This document shows, piece after piece, positions 26,016-34,769 of a stretch of 64,000 nt of DNA. The notes under the pieces are model-generated. The model worked only from the letters and a program-made list of their open reading frames with translations. It searched no databases and was not told the DNA's origin. The DNA is taken from NCBI GenBank assembly GCA_029261795.1, contig JAJDAP010000072.1, positions 1 through 64,000 of the forward strand, written 5' to 3'. The position numbers and the translations under genes were made by a program. Position 1 is the stretch's first letter. Every line of letters begins with the position of its first letter. The stretch is from Deltaproteobacteria bacterium. GTDB lineage: Bacteria > Myxococcota_A > UBA9160 > UBA6930.

Positions 26016-27488
26016 TCAGTACTGCCAGACGACGGAGTCGCCGTTGAAGCGCGTCGTGACGGTGGAGCGCGACGTGGGCGGCTTCGGAAGCTCGGCGTTC
26101 CAGGAATCGTATGCCCGCGTGAGGCTCCGGACGACCTCCGGTCGTTCTGCGGACAGATCGATCGACTCGCCCGGATCGGCATCCACGTCGTACAGGCGTG
26201 TGCGCCCGCCCGCCAGGAACAGGAGCTTGTAGGGGCCCTGGCGAACGGCGGCGTGCGGTCCGAAACGCCAGAAGAGGGGGCGCTCTGCCGCGTCCGACGA
26301 TTCTCCCCGCAGCCCCGGCAAGAAGTTCGTTCCGTCCAACTCGTAGGCCTCCACGTCCTCGAGTCCCGCCACGGCGGCCGCGGTCGGGAAGATGTCGAGC
26401 GCGCTGATCGGATGATGGTACGTACCGCCCTCGGGCAGCTGGCCTTTCCACTGGACGGCGAGCGGAACGCGGATTCCACCCTCGTAGAGGTTCCGTTTGT
26501 GCCCAGTGAGCGGCTGGTTGTGGGAGCCGTCGGTGTCGATGTACTTCGCCGCGCCGTTGTCGCTGGTGAAGATTACGAGCGTCCTCTCTTCGAGGCCCGT
26601 CTCCCGAAGTCTGTCCAACACGAGGCCGACTGCGTCGTCCAACGCGCTGACCATGCCCGAGTAGACACGCTTCGTCTCGTCATCGACGCCGGGGAAGCGG
26701 CCGTAGAACTCGTCCGTTACCTCCATCGGCGTGTGAGGCATGAGGAACGCCAGATAGAGGAAGAACGGCCGATCCTGGTTCCGGTCGATGAATCCGACCG
26801 CTTCTCGCGCGAGCTGGAGGGGCAGGTACTCGCGCAGCTCCGTCGGCTCTCGTCCGTCGTAGAGCGGGCCCTTTGGGTTGATCCGCCGGTCGAGCCAGAA
26901 CAGGAAGCTCCCGTAGTGTCGGCCCGGCCAGCTCAGCTCGGCGTAGTGCATTCCGGCCTCGGTGCCGTAGAACGAATCGAAGCCCCGATCGAGCGGGTGG
27001 TAACCGGGCTCGAGGCGCTGGTGCCACTTGCCGACCGCGGCCGTGGCGTAGCCGGCCTCCCTCATGGCATCGGCGATGGTCTTCAGCGTCAGCGGAAACG
27101 CCCTCTGGATCGATCCGATCGGTGGGTCCACCTGCTGGTTCAGCTCCTGGCCCCAACGCTGCGGATACCGGCCGCTGAGGAGCCCAGCACGAGCGGGGTT
27201 GCACTGAGGCGTGGTCACGTAGCCGGAGCTGAAGCGTACGCCTCGGCGCGCAATGGAGTCGATGCGCGGCGTGGGGATCTCGCTGCCGTTCATCGAGACG
27301 TCCCCGTAGCCCAGGTCGTCGGCCAGCAGGACGATCACGTTCGGCGGCAGCTCGACCTCCGAGGCGGCCGAGTCTGACGGCGGAGCCCCGCACAGCAGAA
27401 GCACTGCGAGGCCAAGTCGTCTCCATCCCCAGGCTCGGCTGCGGTCGCCCCGTCGGAGGGAGGCTCGAGTCCTTCCCGCTCGCTGCAC
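26016..27488 (-). CDS. Type I sulfatase (formylglycine-dependent)
   Basis: 490 residues from GTG 27488, preceded by GGAGGAG. The frame extends to 27680 but lacks support. A twin-Arg-like N terminus and hydrophobic segment near 21-38 suggest export. Metal residues are in LADDLGYGD (D57, D58). The formylglycine site is C96-N-P-A-R100 followed by LLSGRYPQ. DNGAAKYIDTDGSHN near 313 supplies further metal ligands. It hydrolyses sulfate esters in the periplasm if a formylglycine-generating enzyme exists; none is in this window. The 293 nt upstream (27489-27781) hold no gene. Confidence 0.88.
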   Translation of the reverse strand: MQRAGRTRASLRRGDRSRAWGWRRLGLAVLLLCGAPPSDSAASEVELPPNVIVLLADDLGYGDVSMNGSEIPTPRIDSIARRGVRFSSGYVTTPQCNPARAGLLSGRYPQRWGQELNQQVDPPIGSIQRAFPLTLKTIADAMREAGYATAAVGKWHQRLEPGYHPLDRGFDSFYGTEAGMHYAELSWPGRHYGSFLFWLDRRINPKGPLYDGREPTELREYLPLQLAREAVGFIDRNQDRPFFLYLAFLMPHTPMEVTDEFYGRFPGVDDETKRVYSGMVSALDDAVGLVLDRLRETGLEERTLVIFTSDNGAAKYIDTDGSHNQPLTGHKRNLYEGGIRVPLAVQWKGQLPEGGTYHHPISALDIFPTAAAVAGLEDVEAYELDGTNFLPGLRGESSDAAERPLFWRFGPHAAVRQGPYKLLFLAGGRTRLYDVDADPGESIDLSAERPEVVRSLTRAYDSWNAELPKPPTSRSTVTTRFNGDSVVWQY

Positions 27489-27781
27489 GGCTCCTCCACT
27501 CGTGCCGCCGCCGCGACCTCGCGGCGATCCCTGCCTCGGGAGCGTGGCACACGAGCGCCGAACACCCAACACCAGTCTCCGATCGTGGAGACTCGGCGCG
27601 CGTCTACGGATTCGACATCGAAGAGTTCGTCCGCACCGCCTGATCGTGTTCGGCGTAGTGCATCCAAACCAGCTGGCCATAGTCGTTCACGACTTCGCGT
27701 TTCGGATCGTGCGTCGCGTGAGGTTGGTGATGGAAACCGGGTTGCTATGTCCGACGACATCACTTCCGGTCGCCCCGCGTC

Positions 27782-28231
27782 CTAGCCCGCAGCGCCCGAC
27801 AGTACCGCGTCCAAGCGCTCGAACTCCTCACGGGTTCCGCGTTCGCGCTCCGCCGGCGTATCGAGGCCGTCGAGGTAGGCGGCCTGCTCGGTGTAGATCA
27901 TCCGCGAGCCGTCACCGTCGGCCGTGATGTCGACGGTCGCAAGCGAAACCGAGATTCGCGTCTGATCGAAATCGACGGTGTAGGCGTAGACGATGCGGGC
28001 GCTCGGCACGATCTCGTAGAAGTGTGCGTCGTAGCCGAAGACCCGGCCGTCAGGCATTTTTGCGGTGAAGTGTTCGCGGCCGCCAACCTGGAAGTCGAGC
28101 ACCAGCTCGGGTGTGCCGAACCACTGGGTCTTGGAAGCGGGGTCTGCCCAGGCGTCGAACACGCGCGAGGGCGACGCTTCGTAGACACGGTCGATGTTGA
28201 AGATCGCGTGCTCGGCGGATCGTTGGGTCAT
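27782..28231 (-). CDS. SRPBCC/AHSA1-family protein
   Basis: 149 residues from ATG 28231 behind AGGAG. The fold is Bet v 1-like: FNIDRVYEASPSRVFDAWAD at the N terminus, then TQWFGTPE, GREHFTAKMPDGRVF and a C-terminal helix ERERGTREEFERLDAVL. It follows the ArsR gene by 20 nt. ArsR-SRPBCC pairs are a common two-gene unit in which the START-like protein binds a hydrophobic ligand or acts as a stress factor. The ligand is unknown. Confidence 0.85.
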   Translation of the reverse strand: MTQRSAEHAIFNIDRVYEASPSRVFDAWADPASKTQWFGTPELVLDFQVGGREHFTAKMPDGRVFGYDAHFYEIVPSARIVYAYTVDFDQTRISVSLATVDITADGDGSRMIYTEQAAYLDGLDTPAERERGTREEFERLDAVLSGAAG

Positions 28232-28251
28232 CTTGTCGTCTCCTGATTGGC

Positions 28252-28584
28252 CTATTGAACCTTCTGTTCGGCAAGGAAATCCCCCAGCCGATCGAAGCTG
28301 CGTTCGCACATGGCGCGTCGCTCGGCGACCCAGTCGCTAGCCACCTCCAGTGCTGCGGGCTCGATGCGGCACGTCCGCACCCGTCCCACCTTCTCGGAGT
28401 GCACCAGCCCGCGGTCCTCGAGCACCGCCAGGTGCTGGAGCACACCCGGCATCGACATCGGCAGCGGCTCTGCGAGCTCGCTGACCGAGGCCGGCCCTCG
28501 GCTCAATTGCTCGAAGATGGCCAGGCGGGTCGGGTCAGCGAGTGCCTGAAAGAGCCGCTGGGCCGGTTCCGAATAGTTAAGCAT
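28252..28584 (-). CDS. ArsR-family transcriptional regulator
   Basis: 110 residues. The winged helix is FQALADPTRLAIFEQLSRGP, VSELAEPLPMSMPGVLQHL and VLEDRGLVHSEKVGRVRTCRI. The metal site CVC of classical ArsR is absent, so it is a non-metal member such as those paired with SRPBCC proteins. ATG 28584 lies inside a 16-bp palindrome. The longer frame to 28890 runs into the tmRNA and is not real. Confidence 0.86.
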   Translation of the reverse strand: MLNYSEPAQRLFQALADPTRLAIFEQLSRGPASVSELAEPLPMSMPGVLQHLAVLEDRGLVHSEKVGRVRTCRIEPAALEVASDWVAERRAMCERSFDRLGDFLAEQKVQ

Positions 28585-28592
28585 ATACTTAA
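28577..28592 (-). promoter_or_regulatory. Operator-like palindrome over arsR start codon
   Basis: TTAAGCATATACTTAA matches its own reverse complement in 14 of 16 positions and includes the arsR ATG. AT-rich against a GC-rich background. Position and symmetry suggest an ArsR binding site, which would imply a leaderless or very short leader transcript. Confidence 0.5.
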
Positions 28593-28841
28593 GTGTTGCA
28601 TGGATCGGATTCGGCGCAAGAGGGCGGGTCCGGCCCTGCCGCACCCCCGCTTCGATCCACTCGCGGTACGGCTCGCAGGCGCTCGCCTGCGGGCTGCGGC
28701 CAGGCCTCGGCGGCCAGTCCGACTGGCTCCAGTGGGCAACCGACAGCTGAGCTGTGGGATCGATCGAGTGGCGAGCGAACGACGCCAGACGGTCGGGCGC
28801 GAAACGGCGAGAAAAAGTGCGCCGCAAGAGCAGAGAGTTGG

Positions 28842-29206
28842 TGGTGGAGGCGGCGGGAATCGAACCCGCGTCCGCATGGGTTCTGGCCATTGCGTCTACG
28901 TGCGTAGTCTCGGCTCGATCTCGGGGAGGCCAGTCGCTGAGACCGGAGCAGCGCTCCCCTTGGTGGACAGCTTTTCTCGACGCCGTATGCGGTCTACCAG
29001 CGGGCCGGCGCCCAGTCTTCTGATGACGCCGGCTGCCCCGTAGAAGACGTCCGGGACCGGCGTCGCCTACTTAGGGTTTAGCTAAGCGGCGAGTGCGTAG
29101 TTTTCGTCGGCAATTACATCACCAACTTGCAGCTGGATTAACGAGGTCTCTGCCCCCTCGGCACGCGACAATCGCTTTCGACCACCCGTCGAAGCCGATC
29201 GCCCCC
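28842..29206 (-). ncRNA. ssrA: tmRNA (transfer-messenger RNA)
   Basis: 365 nt with both tRNA-like ends. The 5' part starts GGGGGCG and has the D-loop analogue GGCTTCGACGGG. The 3' part carries the T arm and the acceptor strand CGCCTCC, pairing with the 5' end with one G-U, then A and an encoded CCA (28842-28844). The tag frame at 29109-29111 to 29082-29084 reads A-D-E-N-Y-A-L-A-A-stop, ending in the usual protease-recognised LAA. It rescues stalled ribosomes with SmpB, encoded 2.6 kb away on the same strand. Confidence 0.95.
28845..28869 (-). repeat. 25-bp ssrA 3'-end sequence, candidate att site (proximal)
   Basis: The T-arm/acceptor segment of the intact tmRNA gene, identical to 18893-18917. 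An element inserted here would keep ssrA functional by restoring its 3' end. The intervening 10 kb, with decayed and foreign-looking genes, lies on the 3' side of ssrA as expected. Confidence 0.65.
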
Positions 29207-29215
29207 AACCTAGGG

Positions 29216-29244
29216 AGGGTATGCACCGGTAGCGGCGATGGCAA
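29216..29244 (-). promoter_or_regulatory. Putative ssrA promoter
   Basis: Reverse-strand TTGCCA (29239-29244) and TACCCT (29216-29221) with a 17-nt spacer. The predicted start falls within a few bases of the tmRNA 5' end at 29206. The -10 matches the consensus weakly, but spacing and position agree. Confidence 0.42.
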
Positions 29245-29339
29245 TTCGACTCACGAGCCCATCGAGGCCGCCTTCGAACCGGGGCTGACGACCGTCAACC
29301 AGCCGGGCTAGGCTCCTTCTTTCCAACCGGAGGACTCCC

Positions 29340-30590
29340 ATGGCAGCGGCGGACCTGATGAAGAACCGAGAAATCATCGACCCGGATTTCTACGTCGAAC
29401 ATGGGTACCCGCACGAGGCCTGGGCGGAGCTGCGCCGGGAGTCCCCGGTCTTCTACTGGGAGCGCAACACCGAGATGCCCTTCTGGGCTATCACGAAACA
29501 CGCCGACATCACCCAGATCGGGAAGATGCCGGAGAAGTTCCTGAACGCGCCCGAACTGGTGATTCGAACCGATCCCGAACCCGAGGGTGAACGGTTCGAG
29601 CCGCCGCCGACGCTCATCCAGATGGATCCGCCGATGCACGGCAAGTACCGCAAGATCGTCTCGAAGCGTTTCACGCCAGGCGCGCTGCGGAAGATCCACG
29701 GGGACCTCGACCGGGTGGCGGCCGGCATCGTCGATAGCCTGCTCGCCGAAGGAGACGAGGGCGAGTGCGACTTCGTCGAGAAGGTCGCGGCGCCGCTTCC
29801 GATCGCCGTGATCTCCTGGTTGTTGGGTGTCCCCGAATCGGACTGGCCGCTGCTCTTCGACTGGACCAACCGGACGCTAGGCGCGGGCGATCCCGAGTAT
29901 CAGGTGGAAGGCACCGACCCGGGCGAAACCGCGCGCACGGCGATGATCGAGCTCTTCACCTACTTCACCAAGATGGTCGAGGACAGGAAGAAGAACCCGA
30001 CCGACGACCTGGTCAGCCTGTTCGCCCACGCCGAGATCGATGGCCAGCCGCTCCCGCCGATGGACGTCCTTTCCTACTGCATGATCATCGTGATCGCGGG
30101 GAACGAGACCACCCGGAATGCGACGAGCGGTGGCATGGCGGCCCTGATCGATCATCCCGACCAGATGCGTCGGGTGCAGGAGGATCCGAGCCTGCTCGGT
30201 CCCTGCATCGAGGAGATCCTGCGCTGGACCAGCCCGATCATCCACTTCGCCCGCACGGCGACGGAGGATTTCGAGCTGCGCGGCAAGACCATCCGAGCCG
30301 GCGAGAAGGTCGCCCTCTTCTACCCGTCGGCGAACCGCGACGAGGAGGTCTTCGAGGACCCCTACACGTTCCGCGTCGATCGGAACCCGAACCGCCACAT
30401 CGCCTTCGGGATCGGCGAGCACTTCTGCGCCGGTGCCCACGTGGCCCGCATCGAACTCAACTACGCCTTCCGCTCGTTGATCCCGCGCATCGCCGAGGTC
30501 GAGTACGCCGGCGAGATCGACCGACTCCGCTCGAGCCTGGTCGGCGGCATCAAGCGGCTTCCGATCCGGTACAAGCTGAAGCCTGCCTAG
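29340..30590 (+). CDS. Cytochrome P450
   Basis: 416 residues, soluble bacterial class. I-helix AGNETTRN near 257, ExxR in EEILR near 284, and heme loop FGIGEHFCAGAH with thiolate C363. The oxygen-activation Thr pair is intact. GGAGGA precedes ATG 29340. The IIHFARTATEDFELRGKTI region resembles CYP125/142-type lipid P450s, so a sterol or fatty substrate is plausible. No ferredoxin is adjacent. It diverges from ssrA. Confidence 0.93.
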   Translation: MAAADLMKNREIIDPDFYVEHGYPHEAWAELRRESPVFYWERNTEMPFWAITKHADITQIGKMPEKFLNAPELVIRTDPEPEGERFEPPPTLIQMDPPMHGKYRKIVSKRFTPGALRKIHGDLDRVAAGIVDSLLAEGDEGECDFVEKVAAPLPIAVISWLLGVPESDWPLLFDWTNRTLGAGDPEYQVEGTDPGETARTAMIELFTYFTKMVEDRKKNPTDDLVSLFAHAEIDGQPLPPMDVLSYCMIIVIAGNETTRNATSGGMAALIDHPDQMRRVQEDPSLLGPCIEEILRWTSPIIHFARTATEDFELRGKTIRAGEKVALFYPSANRDEEVFEDPYTFRVDRNPNRHIAFGIGEHFCAGAHVARIELNYAFRSLIPRIAEVEYAGEIDRLRSSLVGGIKRLPIRYKLKPA

Positions 30591-30639
30591 GCGGCACTTG
30601 TTGCGCACGGATGGCCGCGATCCCGTATGTTATGTCGTG

Positions 30640-31785
30640 ATGAGAAGCGCAACCGCAAGCGGCCTGTTCGTCCTCCTGCTCCTCGTGCCAACGGTATTCG
30701 CGGCGGAATCACCACCGGTCCCGGCGGAGGCCGTGCTCGCCGACCTGCCCTACCTGGACCGCGACCCCTCCCACGTCTGGGTGGACCTGAGCGATGACCC
30801 CGAACGGCCGCTCGAGTTCATGCTCGATACCGGCTCCAATCTGAGTCTCATCGGAGAAGATCGAGCGCGCGAACTCGGGAAGACCGGACGAAGGGAAGTG
30901 CGCTTCGCGACGGTCACGGGCAAGAAGATCACGCTCAACACCGAACTCTCCCCGAACGAGCAGGATGAGGGTGTCGTCGGTCACGATTTCCTCAAGCGTT
31001 TCGTGGTCGAGTTCGACTATCCGAGGCGTCGGGTCCGCTTCCTCGACAAGGCGGTGTATCAGACCCCCGAGCGCGTCGATGACCCTCGCGAGGCGGTCCT
31101 GCCGCTGCGAATTCGCGGCATGACGCCAGAAGTCGAGATGAACCTGGACGGCCAGCCAATACGCGCCGTGTTCGACACCGGCGCAATCACCGGTCTGATG
31201 CTCGAACCGACTCCGGCTCGCAAACTCGGGATCGATCCCGAGAGCTGGCCGGTCGTCGGACAGATCGTATTGGTGAGCGGCCCGACCTTGATCCGGCTGG
31301 CTGAACCCGAGACCATCCGGTTGGATCGGTTTCGCTTCGACGGCCTTCCGATCAACCTGTTCCTCGATGACGTCCGAGGCCTGAAACAGGACGCGGTACT
31401 GGGGCCCGACATCCTGCGCCACTTCGTGGTTCGCTACGACCCCGCCAGGCGCCGTGTCTGGCTTCGCCTCGAACTCACCGACTCGGGCGCCTCGTATGCC
31501 GGGCTTCCCTATGCCCCCGGACGACGCACGGGGGCCTTGCTCTACCAGCAGATCCCGGGCCAGTTCAGCGTTTTCTCGCTGATCCCGGGCTCCCGGGCGC
31601 ACTTGCGCGGACTTCACGTCAGGGATGTCTTCGTAACGTCCCCGGATGACGGCGACGCCTTCGCGGCGATCCACGAAGGACTCCGATCCGACGAACCTGT
31701 GATGGTCCTCCGCTTCAACCGGGACGGCGGCTGGGAAACCGTCGCACTCGGCCCTCCGCTCGAACCGACCGGCGCCGGGGACTAA
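30640..31785 (+). CDS. Secreted retropepsin-like aspartic protease with two DTG sites
   Basis: 381 residues with a signal peptide (1-22). Two retropepsin-type catalytic triads, FMLDTGSNLSLI near 66 and AVFDTGAITGLM near 168, are each followed by a VGHDFL/GPDIL flap-type segment. The C-terminal ~90 residues look PDZ-like (LIPGSRAHLRGLHVRDV). Single-domain retropepsins dimerise, so an internal duplication could give a pseudo-dimer. ATG 30640 was preferred to 30598 because it starts the signal peptide. Its stop overlaps the smpB stop by 4 nt. Confidence 0.8.
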   Translation: MRSATASGLFVLLLLVPTVFAAESPPVPAEAVLADLPYLDRDPSHVWVDLSDDPERPLEFMLDTGSNLSLIGEDRARELGKTGRREVRFATVTGKKITLNTELSPNEQDEGVVGHDFLKRFVVEFDYPRRRVRFLDKAVYQTPERVDDPREAVLPLRIRGMTPEVEMNLDGQPIRAVFDTGAITGLMLEPTPARKLGIDPESWPVVGQIVLVSGPTLIRLAEPETIRLDRFRFDGLPINLFLDDVRGLKQDAVLGPDILRHFVVRYDPARRRVWLRLELTDSGASYAGLPYAPGRRTGALLYQQIPGQFSVFSLIPGSRAHLRGLHVRDVFVTSPDDGDAFAAIHEGLRSDEPVMVLRFNRDGGWETVALGPPLEPTGAGD

Positions 31786-32264
31786 CGACCGCGCCGCATC
31801 GCCCGGTCGAGGTCGCGTCGTTCCTCGCGCTCGCGGATCGCATGGCGTTTGTCGTAGCTGCGTTTGCCACGGGCCAGCCCGAGTTCGACCTTTGCTCGCC
31901 CAGCCGTCCAATGGAGGTTGAGCGGAATCACCGTGAGACCCTTCTCCGCGACCTTGCTGGCCCAGCGCGAGATCTCGCGTCGGTGAAGCAACAGCTTTCG
32001 TTCCCGGGTCGGTTCGACGTTCGCGCGGCCCGCCTGCTCGTAGTGCGAGATGTGGAGATTCATCAGCCACGCCTCGCCCTTGCGAAATACCACGTAGGCA
32101 TCCCCCAAGGTCGCGTGGCCGGCCCGCAACGACTTCACCTCGGGGCCCAACAGCGCCATGCCGGCCTCCGTCGAGTCGAGGATCTCGTAGTCGTGCAAAG
32201 CACGGCGATTGGTCGCGATCCGATCCGGATCGCCGCCCTTCTTCTTCTTGCCGGATTTCGCCAC
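31782..32264 (-). CDS. smpB: SsrA-binding protein SmpB
   Basis: 160 residues, normal length. Conserved stretches are NRRALHDYEILDSTEAGMAL, LGPEVKSLRAGHATLGDAYV, HISHYEQAG and the basic C-terminal tail KRSYDKRHAIREREERRD that enters the empty mRNA channel. It binds tmRNA and delivers it to stalled ribosomes. It follows panD by 47 nt and may be transcribed with the pan genes. Confidence 0.96.
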   Translation of the reverse strand: MAKSGKKKKGGDPDRIATNRRALHDYEILDSTEAGMALLGPEVKSLRAGHATLGDAYVVFRKGEAWLMNLHISHYEQAGRANVEPTRERKLLLHRREISRWASKVAEKGLTVIPLNLHWTAGRAKVELGLARGKRSYDKRHAIREREERRDLDRAMRRGR

Positions 32265-32311
32265 GGGCCGCAGGTTAGCGACCTGCGCGCGTTCAGCTTG
32301 GGCGCTCGACG

Positions 32312-32662
32312 CTACTCGACGATGCGGTTGCCGGCGCCGACGAAGACGCGCTTGGCATCCCAGTCGGCGACCTCGCTCTCTTCGACCTGCACGAAGCTCG
32401 CGATGATGACGAGATCGTGGGGCTTCACGAGATGGGCGGCGGCGCCGTTGATGCAGATCTCGCCGCTTCCCGGTTCGCCGGGAATGACGTAGGTCTTGAG
32501 GCGGTTGCCGTTGGTGCAGTCCCAGATGTCGACCTGCTCGTAGGGCAGCAGGTCGGCAGCGGCCATCAGGTCGGTGTCGATGCTGACACTGCCCTCGTAC
32601 TCGAGGTTGGCCTCGGTCACGCTGGCGCGATGGATCTTTGATTTGAGCATGGTGCGGGTCAC
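32312..32662 (-). CDS. panD: Aspartate 1-decarboxylase proenzyme
   Basis: 116 residues. Self-cleavage site is G24-S25 in YEGSVSID, generating the pyruvoyl group. [26 protein letters not shown] and [18 protein letters not shown] are family signatures. It makes beta-alanine for pantothenate. It is third in panB-panC-panD, 34 nt after panC. Confidence 0.96.
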   Translation of the reverse strand: MTRTMLKSKIHRASVTEANLEYEGSVSIDTDLMAAADLLPYEQVDIWDCTNGNRLKTYVIPGEPGSGEICINGAAAHLVKPHDLVIIASFVQVEESEVADWDAKRVFVGAGNRIVE

Positions 32663-32696
32663 GGGGGATCTCCTGGGGTTCCTGCCGAGGGTTCGG

Positions 32697-33569
32697 TCAG
32701 GACTGCGAAGTCTCGAGGACTCGGTTGTCGATCAATCGGACGGTTCCGCCGGCTTCGGCGGGAAAGTTCACGGCCAACGCCAGCAGCGTCGGCCCTTCGA
32801 GCACGGCGTCGACCGGGGCAAGGGCATCGGCGGTTCGAAGCTCCGCGTAGTCGATCTCGGCGAGCGGGGCCTTGGCCAGTTCGGTGCGGACGCCGTGTAG
32901 CAGGGCCTCGCAGCGACGCTCACCGGAGGCCACGGCGGACTCGGCGGCGTCGAGCACGCGCGCGATGACCGGAGCCTGGCGCCGCGCCTCTTCGCTGAGC
33001 CGGACGTTGCGGCTCGAAAGCGCCAGACCGTCTGGCTCGCGAACCGTCGGCACACCGACCACGTCGATGTCGAAACCGAGGTCCGTGGCCATGCGCCGGA
33101 TCAAGGCCAGTTGTTGGTAGTCCTTCTCGCCGAAACAAGCGACGTGAGGTTTCGCGGCGATGAACAACTTCGTCACCACGGTGGCCACACCGCGGAAGTG
33201 GCCGGGCCGCGAGACGCCCTCGAGCGGGCGGGTGATCTCGCTCAGATCGACCCAGGTCTCGGCACCCTCGGGATACAACTGGTCGTCGCCGGGCAGGAAG
33301 ACGGCATCGACCCCGCGCGCCTCACATGCGGCGAGGTCGGTTTCGACCGTGCGCGGATAGGCTTCGAGATCCGCACCGGCATTGAACTGGGTCGGGTTCA
33401 CGTAGATCGAAACGACCACGTCGTCCGCACGCGCGCGGGCCGCGTCCACGAGGGCGAGATGGCCCTCGTGGAGCGCACCCATCGTCGGCACGAGGCCGAT
33501 CCGGCGCCCATCGGCACGGACGGCGTCCGCGCGCGACTGCAATGCACGTGTGGTTCGCAGGATGTCCAT
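32697..33569 (-). CDS. panC: Pantothenate synthetase
   Basis: 290 residues. The HIGH-like motif sits in [18 protein letters not shown]. Other family elements are [23 protein letters not shown] with GEKD just before, and the KMSKS-like [11 protein letters not shown]. It condenses pantoate and beta-alanine using ATP. It starts 4 nt after panB ends, so it is coupled. Confidence 0.96.
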   Translation of the reverse strand: MDILRTTRALQSRADAVRADGRRIGLVPTMGALHEGHLALVDAARARADDVVVSIYVNPTQFNAGADLEAYPRTVETDLAACEARGVDAVFLPGDDQLYPEGAETWVDLSEITRPLEGVSRPGHFRGVATVVTKLFIAAKPHVACFGEKDYQQLALIRRMATDLGFDIDVVGVPTVREPDGLALSSRNVRLSEEARRQAPVIARVLDAAESAVASGERRCEALLHGVRTELAKAPLAEIDYAELRTADALAPVDAVLEGPTLLALAVNFPAEAGGTVRLIDNRVLETSQS

Positions 33570-33573
33570 GGGC

Positions 33574-34401
33574 CTAGGAGTAGGAGTGCTCGTCTGCGGG
33601 GAACTTCCGCTGGGCCACGTCGTCGGCGTAGGCGCGGGCGGCCTGGGAAGCCAGGGCTCCCAGGTTCGCGTAGGTCTTCGCGAACGAGGGCGTCCAGTCG
33701 GTCAAGCCGAGCAGATCGTGCAACACCAGGACCTGTCCGTCGCACTCCACCCCGGCGCCGATTCCGATGGTCGGAATCGCCAGCCGTTCGGTGATCTCCC
33801 GGGCGAGATCCGCCGGCACACCCTCGAGGACGACGGCGAAGGCCCCGGCCGCCTCGACGGCGACGGCATCCGCGATCACCTGCTCACGCGCGGCATCGCC
33901 GCGCCCCTGCACGCGGTAGCCACCCATGCGGTGGATCGCCTGTGGTGTCAGGCCGACGTGTCCCATCACGGGAATCTCGGCGCGCACGATGCGGGAGATG
34001 GTCTCCTGCATGTGTTCGCCGCCCTCGAGCTTCACCGCAGCAACGCCGCCGTCCTTCACCAGACGGATCGCGTTGCGGACGGCTTCCTCGGGCGAGACCT
34101 GGTAGGAGCCGAAGGGCATGTCGCCCACCACGAGGGCGCGCCGCGCGCCTCGGGCGACCATGCGGCAGTGGTAGACCATCTCGTCGAGCGTCACCGGAAG
34201 GGTCGATTCCTCCCCCTGGACGGTGTTGCCGACGGAGTCTCCGATGAGCAGCACGTCGATGCCGGCCTCGTCGAAGATGCGACTGAAGGTATGGTCGTAG
34301 GCGGTCAGCATGGAGAAGGCTTCTGCCTTCCCCTTGCGTCGCTGCAGCGAACGCGCGGTCACGCGGTGCTCTCTGCGCGCGGATTGGGTCACGGTGGACA
34401 T
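33574..34401 (-). CDS. panB: 3-methyl-2-oxobutanoate hydroxymethyltransferase
   Basis: 275 residues from ATG 34401 with GGAGG upstream. Signatures are [28 protein letters not shown] with the Mg-binding Asp, [27 protein letters not shown] and [20 protein letters not shown]. First step of pantoate synthesis. It leads the panBCD-smpB group. The frame extends to 34548 without support. Confidence 0.95.
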   Translation of the reverse strand: MSTVTQSARREHRVTARSLQRRKGKAEAFSMLTAYDHTFSRIFDEAGIDVLLIGDSVGNTVQGEESTLPVTLDEMVYHCRMVARGARRALVVGDMPFGSYQVSPEEAVRNAIRLVKDGGVAAVKLEGGEHMQETISRIVRAEIPVMGHVGLTPQAIHRMGGYRVQGRGDAAREQVIADAVAVEAAGAFAVVLEGVPADLAREITERLAIPTIGIGAGVECDGQVLVLHDLLGLTDWTPSFAKTYANLGALASQAARAYADDVAQRKFPADEHSYS

Positions 34402-34602
34402 GCGGGATCCTCCGACCCCCGTGCTGACTGAATCCGTCGACAAAAGACGTCCCTGCCGGATGCTTCCGGTGGTGCGGTCGCGTCGCGGACTCCGAGTCAC
34501 ACCCTTCGGTGTAGCGGTCTCTCGGATACCTTGACTCGGCCGTTCCACCCTTCCGTCTCGCTCCCGAGGGATGCAAGCGTGCGAAGCTGGGTAGGTTTGG
34601 CT

Positions 34603-34693
34603 TCGTCCTCTATCGAACGGGCGCGGCCCGTCGGGGGGGTTGGTGAGGTTCGATGAGGACCGCGACTTGCGGTTCCTCTCAACTCGAGGACGA
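34603..34693 (-). ncRNA. Structured element upstream of panB (three-way-junction-like)
   Basis: Three nested stems can be drawn. P1 is 34603-34610 with 34686-34693, 8 bp. P2 is 34612-34618 with 34648-34654, 7 bp, capped by CGGGC/GCCCG at 34618-34630. P3 is 34655-34663 with 34669-34678, 5+4 bp and one bulged base. It lies in the 368-nt gene-free gap 34402-34769 upstream of panB. A pan-motif-like cis-regulatory RNA is known upstream of pan genes in some bacteria, but identity with it is not shown. The complement could fold as well, so strand is inferred. Confidence 0.5.
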
Positions 34694-34722
34694 TCCTAGA
34701 CCCCGCTGCGAAAGGCTGTCAA
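34693..34722 (-). promoter_or_regulatory. Putative sigma-70 promoter of panBCD
   Basis: Reverse-strand TTGACA (34717-34722) and TAGGAT (34693-34698) with an 18-nt spacer. The start would be near 34686, giving a leader of about 285 nt before panB. It overlaps the first strand of stem P1 in the structured element, so either the start is further upstream or P1 is not transcribed whole. Confidence 0.45.
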
Positions 34723-34769
34723 CGAATCAGTTGGGAGAATTTGCCCCACGGGGCCCGCCCCATGCCGCG

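Noticed and set aside
28754-29023. Frame reading VVEAAGIEPASAWVLAI
   Set aside because: This is the well-known spurious product read antisense through the tmRNA 3' end, not a protein.
34402-34769. Known housekeeping RNAs (SRP RNA, RNase P, 6S) in the panB upstream gap
   Set aside because: No conserved core sequences of SRP RNA or RNase P were seen. The structure is reported as unassigned instead.
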